Assembly (NCBI RefSeq): GCF_003576475.1
Contig: NZ_QWGR01000005.1
Coordinates: forward strand, 354,176 to 418,175
From: Maribellus luteus
GTDB taxonomy: Bacteria > Bacteroidota > Bacteroidia > Bacteroidales > Prolixibacteraceae
DNA length: 64,000 nucleotides
Reading direction: 5' to 3'
Both the position numbers and the translations under genes were made by a program. Positions 44,738 to 54,660 of the stretch are shown in pieces. The notes beneath the pieces were generated by a model. It saw nothing but the letters and a program-made list of their open reading frames with translations, searched no databases and had not been told where the DNA came from. Position 1 is the first letter of the stretch; the number at the start of each line of letters is the position of its first letter.

Positions 44738-47700
44738 ATGAAAAAACTACTTCTCTTAGTTTTAGCTTTGTTTATTGGCGTAAGTTCCGTTTTCGCCCAG
44801 GCAAAGCAAATCAGCGGAACGGTGAGGGCTGCCCAAGACAACTCTCCTATTCCCGGAGTTTCGGTAGTCGTTAAAGGTTCAACACTTGGAACCATAACCG
44901 ATGCCGATGGAAAGTTCACATTGAACGTCCCAGCAAACGAGGTCCTTGTTTTCTCATTTGTCGGGATGAAAAGCAAGGAGATTCCTGTTACCTCTGTAAG
45001 CGTTTACAACGTTACTCTTGAAAGCGAGGTAATAGGAGTTGATGAAGTTATGGTAGTTGCTTATGGTACTACCAAACGGTCTTCGTTTACCGGTTCGGCC
45101 CAGAAAGTTGATGCCGATGAACTGGTGGGCGTTACCACTTCCGAATCTGTCGACAAAATGCTGGCAGGAAAAGTATCCGGAGTAAGGGTAAGCTCAACAA
45201 CGGGAGCTCCCGGAGCATCGGGCGAAATACAAATCAGGGGGGTAGGTTCCATTAATGCCTCCACCAGGCCGCTTTACGTTATTGACGGAGTACCGATGGA
45301 AACCGGGACTTACGGTTATCAGGGTTTTTCATCCGACATCTTGTCGACCCTTAACCCGGAAGACGTAAAAAGCATTACTATTTTAAAAGACGCTGCGGCG
45401 GCATCGCTTTATGGTTCCCGCGCAGCTAACGGTGTAGTGCTGATTACAACAAAGTCAGGAGAGGCCGGAAAAACAAAATTCACGTTTAAAACCACTTTTG
45501 GCGCATCCAAAACAGCCATGAACAAGGTGTATCAGCACATGGGGGCAGACCAGTACCTGGATTATGTAAACGATGCATTGATAGGTGCTTATTTGTACTA
45601 CTACGAACCGGGGCTCTACCCCAATGATCCGGGATACAATGACCCCGAGGTTCTGGCACGTGCGATGGCTTATGCACAAGAAGACCCCGACGATGGGAAA
45701 TGGGGAATCAAAACACCTTCGGCCAATACAAACTGGAGAGATGTAATTTACAAAACCGGTAAAAACCAGGATTACCAGTTTTCGGCTTCGGGTGGCAGCG
45801 ACAAAACGAACTTCTACACCAGTGTTGGCTACAACCAAATAGATGGGATTATTATCGGCAGTGATTTCGAAAGATACACCGGCCGTTTAAACCTGAGCCA
45901 CAAATCAAACAAATGGCTCGAATTTGGAGTCAAACAACTACTCTCTCATACCATTCAAAACGGTTTTGGCGACCAATCGGACCAGGAACAGGGAATAAAC
46001 AATGCTTCGCCCTTAAGCATGGCCTTTACCATGAACCCGACACAGCCGGTATACAACGAAGACGGATCATTAAATCAGGATGCCGGAATGAGCAATGTCC
46101 GAAACGCACTTGAAATCCTGAATCCAACCGGGGCAAGTACTGATCAGACATATTCTGTAAAACGCTACCGCAGCTTGTCAAATGCGAACGTAAACATGCA
46201 GATACTTCCTGTTCTTTCGTTGCGCTCAACTTTCGGGCTCGATTATTCCAATTCAAAAACCTTTATCTGGTGGGCCCCGGAAAGTGTTGACGGAGAGGTT
46301 TACAACGGTTTGGGACAGTTGCTCACGTATACAACTATTGCTAAAAATGCGTCTTTTGTTGGCGACTTCAAAAAAGATTTCGACAAGCACAATCTTCAGC
46401 TTATAGGAGGTTACGAAGCAGAAGGCCTGACCTATGAAACAATAGAGTCATCTGCCGAAAAATATTCAACTTACAAATTACCCGAGTTGTCCAACGGGCA
46501 ACCGCTTACAGTAGGAAGCGAAACGGCTTCTTCAAACCTTATGTCGTTTATCGGAAATGCCAACTACAATTTCGATAATAAATACTATGCTTCTGCCAGT
46601 ATTCGTTCCGACGGCTCATCACGTTTAGGTGCCAACAACCGCTGGGGTACTTTCTGGTCGGCATCAGCTGCATGGCGCTTGTCGCAGGAAGACTTCCTTT
46701 CGAACGCCGAGTGGATGGATGACTTCAAAGTCAGGGCTTCTTACGGGACAAACGGTACTTTACCGATCGATTATTATGCCCACCTTGGGTTGTATTCGTT
46801 TAGTAGCGCCTATGGCCCTGAAAGTGCAATTTATACGATTCAGCCTGACAATACTGATCTAAGCTGGGAAAAATCGTACAACATGAACTTTGGATTTGAA
46901 CTGGGATTATTTAGCAAGCTAACCACTACCGTTGAGTACTACCACAAAAAGTCAAAAGATCTGTTAATGCAGGTTCCGCTGTCTTATCTAACCGGTTTTG
47001 AAACTTCGTGGCAAAACATTGGAGAATTAACCAATAAGGGTATTGAAATAGAACTGCATTCAACCAACATTTCAACCCGTAAATTCAGATGGGATACTGA
47101 CTTTAACTTTACTACCATTAGCGCTATTGTTGACAAACTACCCAACGGAAGTGATATTCTAAGTGGAGATGGTGGCATGTATCTTCTTCGCGAAGGTGAG
47201 TCAATCAACACTTTCTACTTACCCGAATGGGCTGGTGTTAATCCGGATAACGGAATGGCCCAGTTCTACCTGGATCCTGAAAATTCGGATGAGCTAACGT
47301 ATTACCGTGCACTTGCCAAACCAGCCATCCAAGGAAAAGCGATTCCGGATTTTATGGGAGGTATTACCAACTCACTTTCGTATAACGGGTTCGAACTGTC
47401 CTTTTTATTTACTTACCAGTTTGGGGGGAACCTGTTTGATTACCCGGGATATTTCTTCCACCACGACGGAGTAAGACTGGGAACCTTTAATCTGGCCAAA
47501 GAAGTGGAAAACAACTGGTGGAAACAACCCGGCGATATTGTTGACAATCCCCGTCCGGTTGGTTGGAATGGCGACCGCCCCGACCGCTGGTCTTCCCGCC
47601 ATGTTTTGTCTACCGACCACATCAGGTTAAAAGACATTACCCTGAGCTACACGTTACCTAAAAGTATCGTCCAAAAAATGTATATGAACAACGTTCGCTT

Positions 47701-47836
47701 AATGGTGAGTGGAAACAACATCTGGACATGGGCAAAAGAAGATACCATTGAGCCCGAAGTTACGCTTAACGGATATCGTACCGTAGATACTCCAATTACT
47801 AAAAATTTCCTTTTTGGAATTAATGTTGAATTTTAA
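44738..47836 (+). CDS. SusC/RagA-family TonB-dependent transporter (second pair)
   Basis: 1032-residue outer-membrane importer. Seen: signal peptide ending SVFAQ (about 21), carboxypeptidase-regulatory-like domain (ISGTVRAAQDNSPIPGVSVVVKGSTLGT), TonB-box-like DEVMVVAYGTTKR, the plug with LYVIDGVPM and ASLYGSRAANGVVLITTKSG, and a barrel ending in FLFGINVEF. It is paired with a susD 10 bp downstream. Unlike the first locus, no glycan hydrolase follows, so the substrate is unknown (peptide or oligosaccharide). The leader contains a possible conditional terminator. Confidence 0.95.
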   Translation: MKKLLLLVLALFIGVSSVFAQAKQISGTVRAAQDNSPIPGVSVVVKGSTLGTITDADGKFTLNVPANEVLVFSFVGMKSKEIPVTSVSVYNVTLESEVIGVDEVMVVAYGTTKRSSFTGSAQKVDADELVGVTTSESVDKMLAGKVSGVRVSSTTGAPGASGEIQIRGVGSINASTRPLYVIDGVPMETGTYGYQGFSSDILSTLNPEDVKSITILKDAAAASLYGSRAANGVVLITTKSGEAGKTKFTFKTTFGASKTAMNKVYQHMGADQYLDYVNDALIGAYLYYYEPGLYPNDPGYNDPEVLARAMAYAQEDPDDGKWGIKTPSANTNWRDVIYKTGKNQDYQFSASGGSDKTNFYTSVGYNQIDGIIIGSDFERYTGRLNLSHKSNKWLEFGVKQLLSHTIQNGFGDQSDQEQGINNASPLSMAFTMNPTQPVYNEDGSLNQDAGMSNVRNALEILNPTGASTDQTYSVKRYRSLSNANVNMQILPVLSLRSTFGLDYSNSKTFIWWAPESVDGEVYNGLGQLLTYTTIAKNASFVGDFKKDFDKHNLQLIGGYEAEGLTYETIESSAEKYSTYKLPELSNGQPLTVGSETASSNLMSFIGNANYNFDNKYYASASIRSDGSSRLGANNRWGTFWSASAAWRLSQEDFLSNAEWMDDFKVRASYGTNGTLPIDYYAHLGLYSFSSAYGPESAIYTIQPDNTDLSWEKSYNMNFGFELGLFSKLTTTVEYYHKKSKDLLMQVPLSYLTGFETSWQNIGELTNKGIEIELHSTNISTRKFRWDTDFNFTTISAIVDKLPNGSDILSGDGGMYLLREGESINTFYLPEWAGVNPDNGMAQFYLDPENSDELTYYRALAKPAIQGKAIPDFMGGITNSLSYNGFELSFLFTYQFGGNLFDYPGYFFHHDGVRLGTFNLAKEVENNWWKQPGDIVDNPRPVGWNGDRPDRWSSRHVLSTDHIRLKDITLSYTLPKSIVQKMYMNNVRLMVSGNNIWTWAKEDTIEPEVTLNGYRTVDTPITKNFLFGINVEF

Positions 47837-47846
47837 ATAATACGAC

Positions 47847-49283
47847 ATGAAGAAATTAATATTCATACTAGCAGCAGGCTTTGCTTTATTATTTCAGGGA
47901 TGCCAGGACTTTCTTGAACAAAGCCCTTCTGATGCTTTACCAACTACAGAAGCAATAACATCCGTTACCGATCTCGGCTATGCTGTGAACGGTGTATACA
48001 CAGGAATGATTGATTTTGACCTTGGGTTAGGAGACAATACCGAACCTTATTCCTATTACGGCGGAGATTTTATTGCCTATGCCGATCTCAAGGGAGGAGA
48101 CCTTGACTTTACTGCATCCAACAACCAAATTTCGCCGATGGCCAGATTTGAACACGGAGCAGAATCGGACTTTGCCGAGCATTTCTGGCAAATTCCTTAT
48201 ACGCTTATCGGAAGGATTAACGACATCCTAAGTATCGTAGACGATCTAAATGTAGAATCGGGGGAAGAAGACGCCTACAACGACCTGAAAGGACAGCTTT
48301 TTGCTCTTCGGGCCCTTATGCATTTTGATGTGGCTCGTTTGTTTGCCAAACTGCCAGCCAATGCCGATTTAAATGCTGTAAACTCGGGTATTCCGATTGC
48401 CAATGAAAAATACCCTGTTGACTATGAACCAACCAGGGCGACTTTGCAACAAACTTATACATTCATAAAAGATGATTTAAGTACAGCTCTCGGGCTCTTG
48501 TCGCGTGACGAGAACCTGGGAAAAATCAACTACTGGGCTACCAAGGGACTTCTTGCCCGCGTACATTTATACCTCGAAGAAAACAACGATGCACTTAGTG
48601 CTGCCCAGGATGTTATCAGCAATTCTCCATATTCACTGTATACCATTGATAATTACCTCAAGGTTTGGGGAGTTGAGGGTGCCTCGGAATCCATGTTCGA
48701 AATCCTTACTACACCCGGCCATAGCTCGCAAAGAAACTCTATCGGCTACTACACCCACTCATCCGGCTACGGCGAATGTGCTTTCTCGGACCAAGGCTAC
48801 GAACTGTTAACCGAAAACGCAAACGACATCCGCTCTCAACTTATTGAATGGGAAGATGATGAACCAGAGAAAGAAGGTTACTACACCCAAAAATACCCGG
48901 GAAGGGATGGCAACCTATTTCTGAACAACCCGATCGTTATTCGCCTGTCAGAAGTATACCTGATAGCCGCAGAGGCTAAACTAAAAGGAGGCACTGCATC
49001 GGGCGCAAGTGAAGCACAGTGGTACATCAACGAAATTCGAAAAAACCGGATCACTGGTTATTCCGATGTTTCAGCCGTTACATTAGACGATATTTTAACC
49101 GAACGCCGAAAAGAATTGGTAGCAGAGGGACATCGTTGCTGGGATGCATGGAGGAATGGGAAATCGGTTTATTCTCCAAGTCTGAACAGAGACATTGAGG
49201 CCGATTTTAACCGGGCAATTCTCCCCATCCCCAAAAGGGAAACAGACATTTCCAGTGCATTGGAACAAAACCCGGGATATTAA
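47847..49283 (+). CDS. SusD/RagB-family lipoprotein (second pair)
   Basis: 478-residue surface lipoprotein, lipobox LFQGC (Cys19), followed by QDFLEQSPSDALP. Helical SusD body with LRALMHFDVARLFAKLP, the RRKELVAEGHRCWDAWRNGK motif, and the terminal EQNPGY. It forms the lid for the adjacent SusC. It ends with a terminator shared with the convergent cyclophilin gene. Confidence 0.95.
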   Translation: MKKLIFILAAGFALLFQGCQDFLEQSPSDALPTTEAITSVTDLGYAVNGVYTGMIDFDLGLGDNTEPYSYYGGDFIAYADLKGGDLDFTASNNQISPMARFEHGAESDFAEHFWQIPYTLIGRINDILSIVDDLNVESGEEDAYNDLKGQLFALRALMHFDVARLFAKLPANADLNAVNSGIPIANEKYPVDYEPTRATLQQTYTFIKDDLSTALGLLSRDENLGKINYWATKGLLARVHLYLEENNDALSAAQDVISNSPYSLYTIDNYLKVWGVEGASESMFEILTTPGHSSQRNSIGYYTHSSGYGECAFSDQGYELLTENANDIRSQLIEWEDDEPEKEGYYTQKYPGRDGNLFLNNPIVIRLSEVYLIAAEAKLKGGTASGASEAQWYINEIRKNRITGYSDVSAVTLDDILTERRKELVAEGHRCWDAWRNGKSVYSPSLNRDIEADFNRAILPIPKRETDISSALEQNPGY

Positions 49284-49306
49284 TCCAGGAAAAAAACAAG
49301 AATAAG

Positions 49307-49326
49307 AATGGCCTTTCGGGGCCATT
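49307..49326. terminator. Terminator between susD and the cyclophilin gene
   Basis: AATGGCC (49307-49313) / GGCCATT (49320-49326) with a TTTCGG loop, then T-rich sequence on the plus strand. It overlaps the convergent gene ends. Confidence 0.75.
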
Positions 49327-49327
49327 T

Positions 49328-49906
49328 TTATTTCTCCTGACTCAATTCAATCTTCACCGGCTCAACCAAATACTGCGTTGTGTCTTTTTCTTTTTGAATT
49401 CTTCTGACCACCTCCATTCCGCTGACTACACGCCCAAAAGCAGCAAATCCCTGACCATCGGGGTTTCGCTTTCCTCCAAAATCAAGTTCGGGCTGATCGC
49501 CCACGCAAATAAAGAATTCAGATGAAGCTGTTCCCGGGGCATTTCTGGCCATTGATAAAGTACCGTCTTTGTGCTTTATTCCTGTCATTTCGGTAGTTTC
49601 ATGCGCTATCGGCGGAACTCCTTCAATCCGTTCATCGTCAAAAAGGCCCCCTTGTATCACTTCAATTTTCACATCGTTGTTGGGTTGATTGTCCAAACGC
49701 ACCGTCCGGTAAAAAACAGCATCTGTATACGTTCCTTTCTCCACATGCATCAGAAAGTTTTTGGCCGTAAGCGGCGCACGAATGGTATCCAGTTCGGCAG
49801 TAATCACTCCAAACTTGGTTCTTATTTCCACCTTTGGAAGTTGCTGGGCGTTTCCGTTTCCACAGAACATAAATACGCACCAGATAAAGAGTATTGTATT
49901 TCTCAT
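49328..49906 (-). CDS. Exported cyclophilin-type peptidyl-prolyl isomerase
   Basis: 192 residues with a signal peptide (about 1-20, ending GNAQ), so periplasmic. Cyclophilin fold: VEIRTKFGVITAELDTIRAPLTAKNFLMHVEKGTYTDAVFYRTV, VIQGGLFDD, GTLSMARNAPGTASSEFFICVGDQPELDFGG and GFAAFGRVVSGMEVVRRI. It catalyses proline isomerisation to help exported proteins fold. It is convergent with susD and divergent from the S37-type peptidase gene. Confidence 0.93.
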   Translation of the reverse strand: MRNTILFIWCVFMFCGNGNAQQLPKVEIRTKFGVITAELDTIRAPLTAKNFLMHVEKGTYTDAVFYRTVRLDNQPNNDVKIEVIQGGLFDDERIEGVPPIAHETTEMTGIKHKDGTLSMARNAPGTASSEFFICVGDQPELDFGGKRNPDGQGFAAFGRVVSGMEVVRRIQKEKDTTQYLVEPVKIELSQEK

Positions 49907-50013
49907 TTTTTAAACTGAATATTATTTCTTACTTGCTTTCAAAAGTAAGAAAACCGATGGTTGGTCTTCTTTCATACAAGAAGAATAATTATATCCACAA
50001 AATCTTTTCAAGA

Positions 50014-51318
50014 ATGAAACAACTGGTACTTTTTGTTGCCTTACTACTGGCCTACTCGCTATCATTTGCACAGGAAACTGCTATTGACGCCTTTTTAAAA
50101 GCACAACCTGAAATTAAAAGCGTCGAAAAAATTGAGGGGAACGACTTTTTTACGTCTACCTACAAAATTATGGTAGAACAGCCACTTGATCATGAACACC
50201 TCGAAAAAGGCACTTTCCTGCAACGCGTTTTTGTTGCCGATAAAAGCCAGGAAGGCCCGGTGGTTTTTATTACCGAAGGCTATGGAGCAGCCTATGCCGG
50301 TAGTCCGCGGTATGTGAACGAGCTAAGCCCCATGCTCGGTGCCAGCCAGATTTGTGTGGAACATCGTTATTTTGGAGATTCGTGGCCCGAGCCGCTTAAC
50401 TGGGATTACCTGACCGTTAAAAACGCCGCTGCCGATCATCATCGCATTGTACAAATCATGAAAAAATATTACGGCGGAAAATGGGTGAATACCGGGATTA
50501 GCAAAGGAGGGCAAACCGTGGTGTACCACCGCTGGCTGTATCCCGATGATGTGGATGTTTCAATACCCTATGTAGCTCCGCTGAATTTTGGAGTAGAAGA
50601 CGGCCGCCACGAACCGTTTATTGCCAACATTCCGGGCACTGCAGAACAACGCAAAAAAATACTTGAATTTCAAACAGAAATACTAAAAAACCGCACGGTT
50701 TATCTGCCTAAACTAAAAGCCTTTTGTGAACAGCAGAAATTCACCTTCCGGATCAGCATGGATGAAGTACTCGACTATTGTGTGCTTGAATATCCGTTTG
50801 CGCTCTGGCAATGGGGAAATCTTGTCAACCAGGTTCCCGCTGCTGACCAGGATGCTGACTCCCTGTTTGAACACCTGATGATCGTTTCCAATCCTTCGTA
50901 TTTTGCCATCGAAGGCATGGAAGGAATCCAGTCGTTTTTTGTACAGGCCGCGCGCGAACTGGGTTACTATGGGTACGACACCCGACCTTTTAAACGCTAT
51001 CTTTCCATCAAATCGGCTAAAAACTATCTGCCAAAGATTTTTCTTCCGGATGATTTAAAAATCCGTTACGATAAAAAGATTGCCAAACAGGTAAAGAAAT
51101 TTATTGATACAACCGATGCTAAAATCCTGTTTGTGTACGGAGGATGGGATCCCTGGTTTGCCAGCGGTTTTGAAGTACCTCAAAAAAACAATCTGCTACG
51201 GATTGTAAAGGAAGGCGGAAGCCACTCTGCCCGGATCAACAACCTTCCGGAAGCACAGAAGAAAATAGTGAAGCAAACCCTGGAAGACTGGCTGCAAATG
51301 AAAGTCAATATCGAATAG
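50014..51318 (+). CDS. Exported S28/S37-type prolyl peptidase
   Basis: Serine peptidase of the alpha/beta-hydrolase fold, 434 residues from the ATG at 50014. The frame is open 120 bp upstream, but this start gives a signal peptide MKQLVLFVALLLAY...SFAQ. Seen: VVFITEGYGAAYAG, CVEHRYFGDS, the nucleophile elbow NTGISKGGQTVVYH (S163), FVYGGWDPWFASG with the likely Asp, and EGGSHSARI with the likely His. It resembles Bacteroidota S37 (PS-10) tripeptidyl/prolyl peptidases. It acts in the periplasm on peptides and may pair functionally with the upstream SusC/SusD. Confidence 0.85.
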   Translation: MKQLVLFVALLLAYSLSFAQETAIDAFLKAQPEIKSVEKIEGNDFFTSTYKIMVEQPLDHEHLEKGTFLQRVFVADKSQEGPVVFITEGYGAAYAGSPRYVNELSPMLGASQICVEHRYFGDSWPEPLNWDYLTVKNAAADHHRIVQIMKKYYGGKWVNTGISKGGQTVVYHRWLYPDDVDVSIPYVAPLNFGVEDGRHEPFIANIPGTAEQRKKILEFQTEILKNRTVYLPKLKAFCEQQKFTFRISMDEVLDYCVLEYPFALWQWGNLVNQVPAADQDADSLFEHLMIVSNPSYFAIEGMEGIQSFFVQAARELGYYGYDTRPFKRYLSIKSAKNYLPKIFLPDDLKIRYDKKIAKQVKKFIDTTDAKILFVYGGWDPWFASGFEVPQKNNLLRIVKEGGSHSARINNLPEAQKKIVKQTLEDWLQMKVNIE

Positions 51319-52230
51319 CTACAGGAAAAACAGCGCCACACCGCTCACGGTAATTATTGCTCCCACAATTTCTTTCCAGTTTACTTTTTCCTTGAAAAGA
51401 AGAATGGAGGGAGCGATGATCAATACCGGAACAATAGCCATTAAAGTAGCAGCGATACCTGTTTTTGTATGCTGAATCGCCAACAGCGAAAACGACACCC
51501 CCAGAAAAGGACCAAAGAAAGCACCCAGCGAGATTCGTTTCATGGCCGGGCCATTTTTTAAGGCCGCCCACACTCGCGGCCAGCGTTTCATAAATACAAA
51601 AAGAATGGAGAAACCAATGATACCGGTAAGTACCCTGATCTGCGTAGAAGAAAAAGCATCGTAGTCGCCCATGCCTTTTTTGCTTAACACCAGGCCGGCT
51701 GCCTGCCCCAGTGCACCACCCAATGCCAGCAAAAGCCCCGGGATCGAATAACTGGATGTTAGTTTCTTAACAATTGCACCGTTTTCTTCCTTCTTCTCCC
51801 GTTTCAGAATCACCAGCACAATTCCGCTCATGGTAATCAGCATCCCGATCCAGTTTTTAGGCGACAATACCTCATCGAGCATTAGCCAGCCAATCAAGGC
51901 AGCAAAGGGCGGTGCTAGCGCCATAACAAGCATGGCCACCCGGGCTCCGATAAAAAGATAGGATTCAAAAAGCAGTAAATCGCCGATCACAAAACCCACC
52001 ACTCCCGAAAGCGCCAGCCATTTCCAGCTGTAAAGTGTGGCATCAGTCGGGAAGAAAAAGCCACGTGCCAACCAACTGTAAGCGCCTATCAGAAAAAAGG
52101 CAATTACCAAACGGATCAGATTCACCGCCAGCGAGCCTACTTTTTTCCCGGCCGACTCAAAAGCCAATGCAGTGACCGTCCAGAACACCGCGGTTAGCAC
52201 ACCTGCTATTTCTCCAAAATGATTTTGCAT
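51319..52230 (-). CDS. EamA/DMT-family transporter
   Basis: 303 residues with ten hydrophobic helices in two EamA repeats (ALAFESAGKKVGSLAVNLIRLVIAFFLIGAYSW in the first; GAFFGPFLGVSFSLLAIQHTKTGIAATLMAIVPVLI in the second), ending with the conserved LLFKEKVNWKEIVGAIITVSGVALFF. It is a drug/metabolite exporter of unknown substrate. Its stop is adjacent to the stop of the convergent peptidase gene with no spacer. Confidence 0.92.
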   Translation of the reverse strand: MQNHFGEIAGVLTAVFWTVTALAFESAGKKVGSLAVNLIRLVIAFFLIGAYSWLARGFFFPTDATLYSWKWLALSGVVGFVIGDLLLFESYLFIGARVAMLVMALAPPFAALIGWLMLDEVLSPKNWIGMLITMSGIVLVILKREKKEENGAIVKKLTSSYSIPGLLLALGGALGQAAGLVLSKKGMGDYDAFSSTQIRVLTGIIGFSILFVFMKRWPRVWAALKNGPAMKRISLGAFFGPFLGVSFSLLAIQHTKTGIAATLMAIVPVLIIAPSILLFKEKVNWKEIVGAIITVSGVALFFL

Positions 52231-52272
52231 AAAGCAATCGGTTTACTTATTAATCCTGTAAGCTTTCAATCT

Positions 52273-52312
52273 AAAAAAAGAACCACTCTTCCTCACCGGA
52301 AAGAATGGCTCT
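52273..52312 (-). terminator. Intrinsic terminator after the TlpA-like gene
   Basis: On the minus strand a ~14-bp stem (52298-52312 with 52279-52292, few wobbles, one bulge) and a 5-nt loop, followed by seven T (52273-52279). Confidence 0.78.
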
Positions 52313-52340
52313 TACAAAATATCATTGAATCCAATGGAAA

Positions 52341-53447
52341 TTACTTGGCAAAGTAACCTTCCACAAAAGCTCTGAGTTCGTCTTCCCGTTTGTTTTTCTC
52401 CACAATCTTTCCGGTTTTGTCTACCAGTAAACTGCTCGGGATACTGCGAATGGCATACTCCTGTGCGGCGGCATTGTTCCAGTAAGCCAGGTCCGAAACA
52501 TGTGTCCAGGTAAGGCCGTCATCAGCAATTCCTTTCAACCATGCATCTTTATCGCGGTCGAGAGAAACACCGAAAACAGTAAATCCCTGATCTTTAAAAT
52601 CGTTGTAAACAGCCACCACATTGGGATTCTCCCTGCGGCACGGACCACACCACGATGCCCAGAAATCAAGCAATGTCAGTTCATTCTGCGAATAAATCTC
52701 CGAGAATTTTACAGGATTTCCATCCGGATCGTTTTGTGTAAAATCAGGAGCAATCTGGCCGATCGATACTTTTTTCATTTTTTCGATCTGAGCTTTCATG
52801 TCCACAATCATCTGCACTTCCTGAATTTTTGGATCCAGTGCATTGATCATTGAATCAAGTTCCTCCGGCTGCTTGCCATACTGAAGCTGGCTCAGGATAA
52901 CCGGCGTTACATACGAAGCCGGGTGACTTTTCACAAAATCTTCCTGGATCGTATTCATCCGCTCGCTGGCGCCTTCGTAAATTTCTTCCACTTTTGCCAT
53001 CAACTCACTGGCTTTCGCTGTGTCGCCGGCCTGCTTGGCAGCAACCGATTCCTGGTACAAATCCATGTATTCTTTTTGAATGGCTTTTAACTGTTCGTCC
53101 AATGCAGCATACTCATCCTGCGTGGCAGAACCTTCAATCTTGATAAAGTTGATTGAATCAGCCTTTCCGGTAACCTTCATGTTAGCGTTTTCAACAAAGA
53201 TCAGGGCTTTTGCGCGTTGGCCCAAAACCGAAATGTAGTACATACTTGGGTTCTCAACGGCTCCCTCCAACACAGCCACTCCGTCCACAACATCGGCCGT
53301 GTCGATACCAACAAAAGCGCCTTCTTTTCTTTCTTCAAGAACGATTTTTCCGTCTGCTCCTTCCAGATTTACATCAATCTTGAAGCCACTTGGCTTGGAA
53401 CAGGCAAACAATACAATACCAGCAAATAGTGCGAAATACTTTTTCAT
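52341..53447 (-). CDS. TlpA-like thioredoxin-domain lipoprotein with DUF4369 N-terminus
   Basis: 368 residues, lipobox LFAC (Cys16). Residues ~20-115 form a DUF4369-like beta domain and ~115-220 a helical linker. From ~228 a TlpA/ResA thioredoxin domain follows: IGQIAPDFTQNDPDGNPVKF, then FWASWCGPCRRENP (C267, C270), GVSLDRDKDAWLKGI and a cis-Pro region YAIRSIPSSLLVDKTGKIV. It reduces disulfides in the periplasm. It shares its N-terminal architecture with the Trx-less protein at 24498-25424. Confidence 0.92.
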   Translation of the reverse strand: MKKYFALFAGIVLFACSKPSGFKIDVNLEGADGKIVLEERKEGAFVGIDTADVVDGVAVLEGAVENPSMYYISVLGQRAKALIFVENANMKVTGKADSINFIKIEGSATQDEYAALDEQLKAIQKEYMDLYQESVAAKQAGDTAKASELMAKVEEIYEGASERMNTIQEDFVKSHPASYVTPVILSQLQYGKQPEELDSMINALDPKIQEVQMIVDMKAQIEKMKKVSIGQIAPDFTQNDPDGNPVKFSEIYSQNELTLLDFWASWCGPCRRENPNVVAVYNDFKDQGFTVFGVSLDRDKDAWLKGIADDGLTWTHVSDLAYWNNAAAQEYAIRSIPSSLLVDKTGKIVEKNKREDELRAFVEGYFAK

Positions 53448-53790
53448 GCGTTTATATTTTAAAATTCAATGGAAACTCTTCTCCGTTTTTTTATTTAAGT
53501 TGATTGTTTTATTCAGGTGTTTCAAAAACTTCTTACAAAAATGAAGAGATTCTCGTTAAAATGTTCTCTTTAGAATGTCGAATTTTAAGATTCGAAGATA
53601 ATTATAATATTCAGCAGTCAATTAACATCTTATGCATTCTTTCAGAAAAATAACTATGCATATATAAAATTGGGTAGATACTTCAATATGGCCTGAAAAG
53701 CGCGGCTGGTATTCCCCTTTTAGTCAATCGTTAGGAGCGAAAGATTGGAGCTACCAACATTCTTTTTAAATTAGGAGTTCAATTATACAA
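53448..53790. other. Divergent intergenic region
   Basis: 343 bp, AT-rich, between the TlpA-like and patatin genes. No canonical promoter, hairpin or reading frame worth naming was recognised. Confidence 0.4.
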
Positions 53791-54660
53791 ATGTCCATGA
53801 CCAAAAAAATTGCTTTAGTTTTATCAGGCGGAGGCGCACGCGGACTGGCTCATATTGGCGTGATCGAAGAACTACTGAAAAGGGACTACGAAATTACCTC
53901 AATTGCCGGCACCTCGATGGGAGCCCTGGTTGGCGGTGTTTATGCCCAGGGAAAGCTCACCGAGTTTCGCGATTGGATGACCACGCTCGATCAGTTTGAG
54001 GTGTTTAAACTGGTGGATTTTACGTTTAGCGCTGCAGGGCTGGTAAAAGGAGAAAGGGTGCTGAACACCATCCAAGAGTTTATTCCTGACACCCGGATTG
54101 AAGACCTTCCGATTCCCTATTCGGCAACGGCAGTGGATATTATCAAGCACCGCGAAGTGGTTTTTCGCAGTGGAATGCTGTACGATGCCATCCGTGCTTC
54201 GATTGCCATTCCCACGGTTCTTACTCCGGTAAAAAAAGACGGGATGGTGCTGGTTGACGGGGGTGTGATGAACAACGTGCCTATTTCGAATGTAAAACGC
54301 ACCGACGGCGACCTGCTCGCGGTGGTGCATGTAAGCGCCAATGTTCCGGTACTAAAACCGGCTTTGAGTAAAAAAGAAATAAAAGAAAAAGAAAGCGCAC
54401 ATAAGAGGTGGCTGACCAGTTTTACCGATTTTTTGGGAAATTCAAAGGAAAAGGAACACAGCCTTGGATTTTTATCGCTTATCGACAATACACTTACCAC
54501 CGGCATGTTACGGCTGGCACAACTTAGCATTGCAAGCGGCAACCCGGATATTTTGGTAGAAATTTCGCGCGATACCTGCGGAACGTACGACTTTTACAAG
54601 GCTGCTGAAATAATTGAAACAGGAAGACTGGCAGCCCGCCAGGTACTGGACCGGATATGA
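53791..54660 (+). CDS. Patatin-like phospholipase (RssA type)
   Basis: Lipid acyl hydrolase, 289 residues, no signal peptide, so cytoplasmic or membrane-associated. Seen: the oxyanion hole SGGGARGLAHIGV (12-24), the nucleophile elbow GTSMGALVGG (S42), and the catalytic Asp in VDGGVMNNVP (D156), forming a Ser-Asp dyad. The next gene starts within its stop (ATGA overlap), so translation is coupled. ATG at 53797 is an equally possible start, two residues shorter. Confidence 0.9.
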   Translation: MSMTKKIALVLSGGGARGLAHIGVIEELLKRDYEITSIAGTSMGALVGGVYAQGKLTEFRDWMTTLDQFEVFKLVDFTFSAAGLVKGERVLNTIQEFIPDTRIEDLPIPYSATAVDIIKHREVVFRSGMLYDAIRASIAIPTVLTPVKKDGMVLVDGGVMNNVPISNVKRTDGDLLAVVHVSANVPVLKPALSKKEIKEKESAHKRWLTSFTDFLGNSKEKEHSLGFLSLIDNTLTTGMLRLAQLSIASGNPDILVEISRDTCGTYDFYKAAEIIETGRLAARQVLDRI

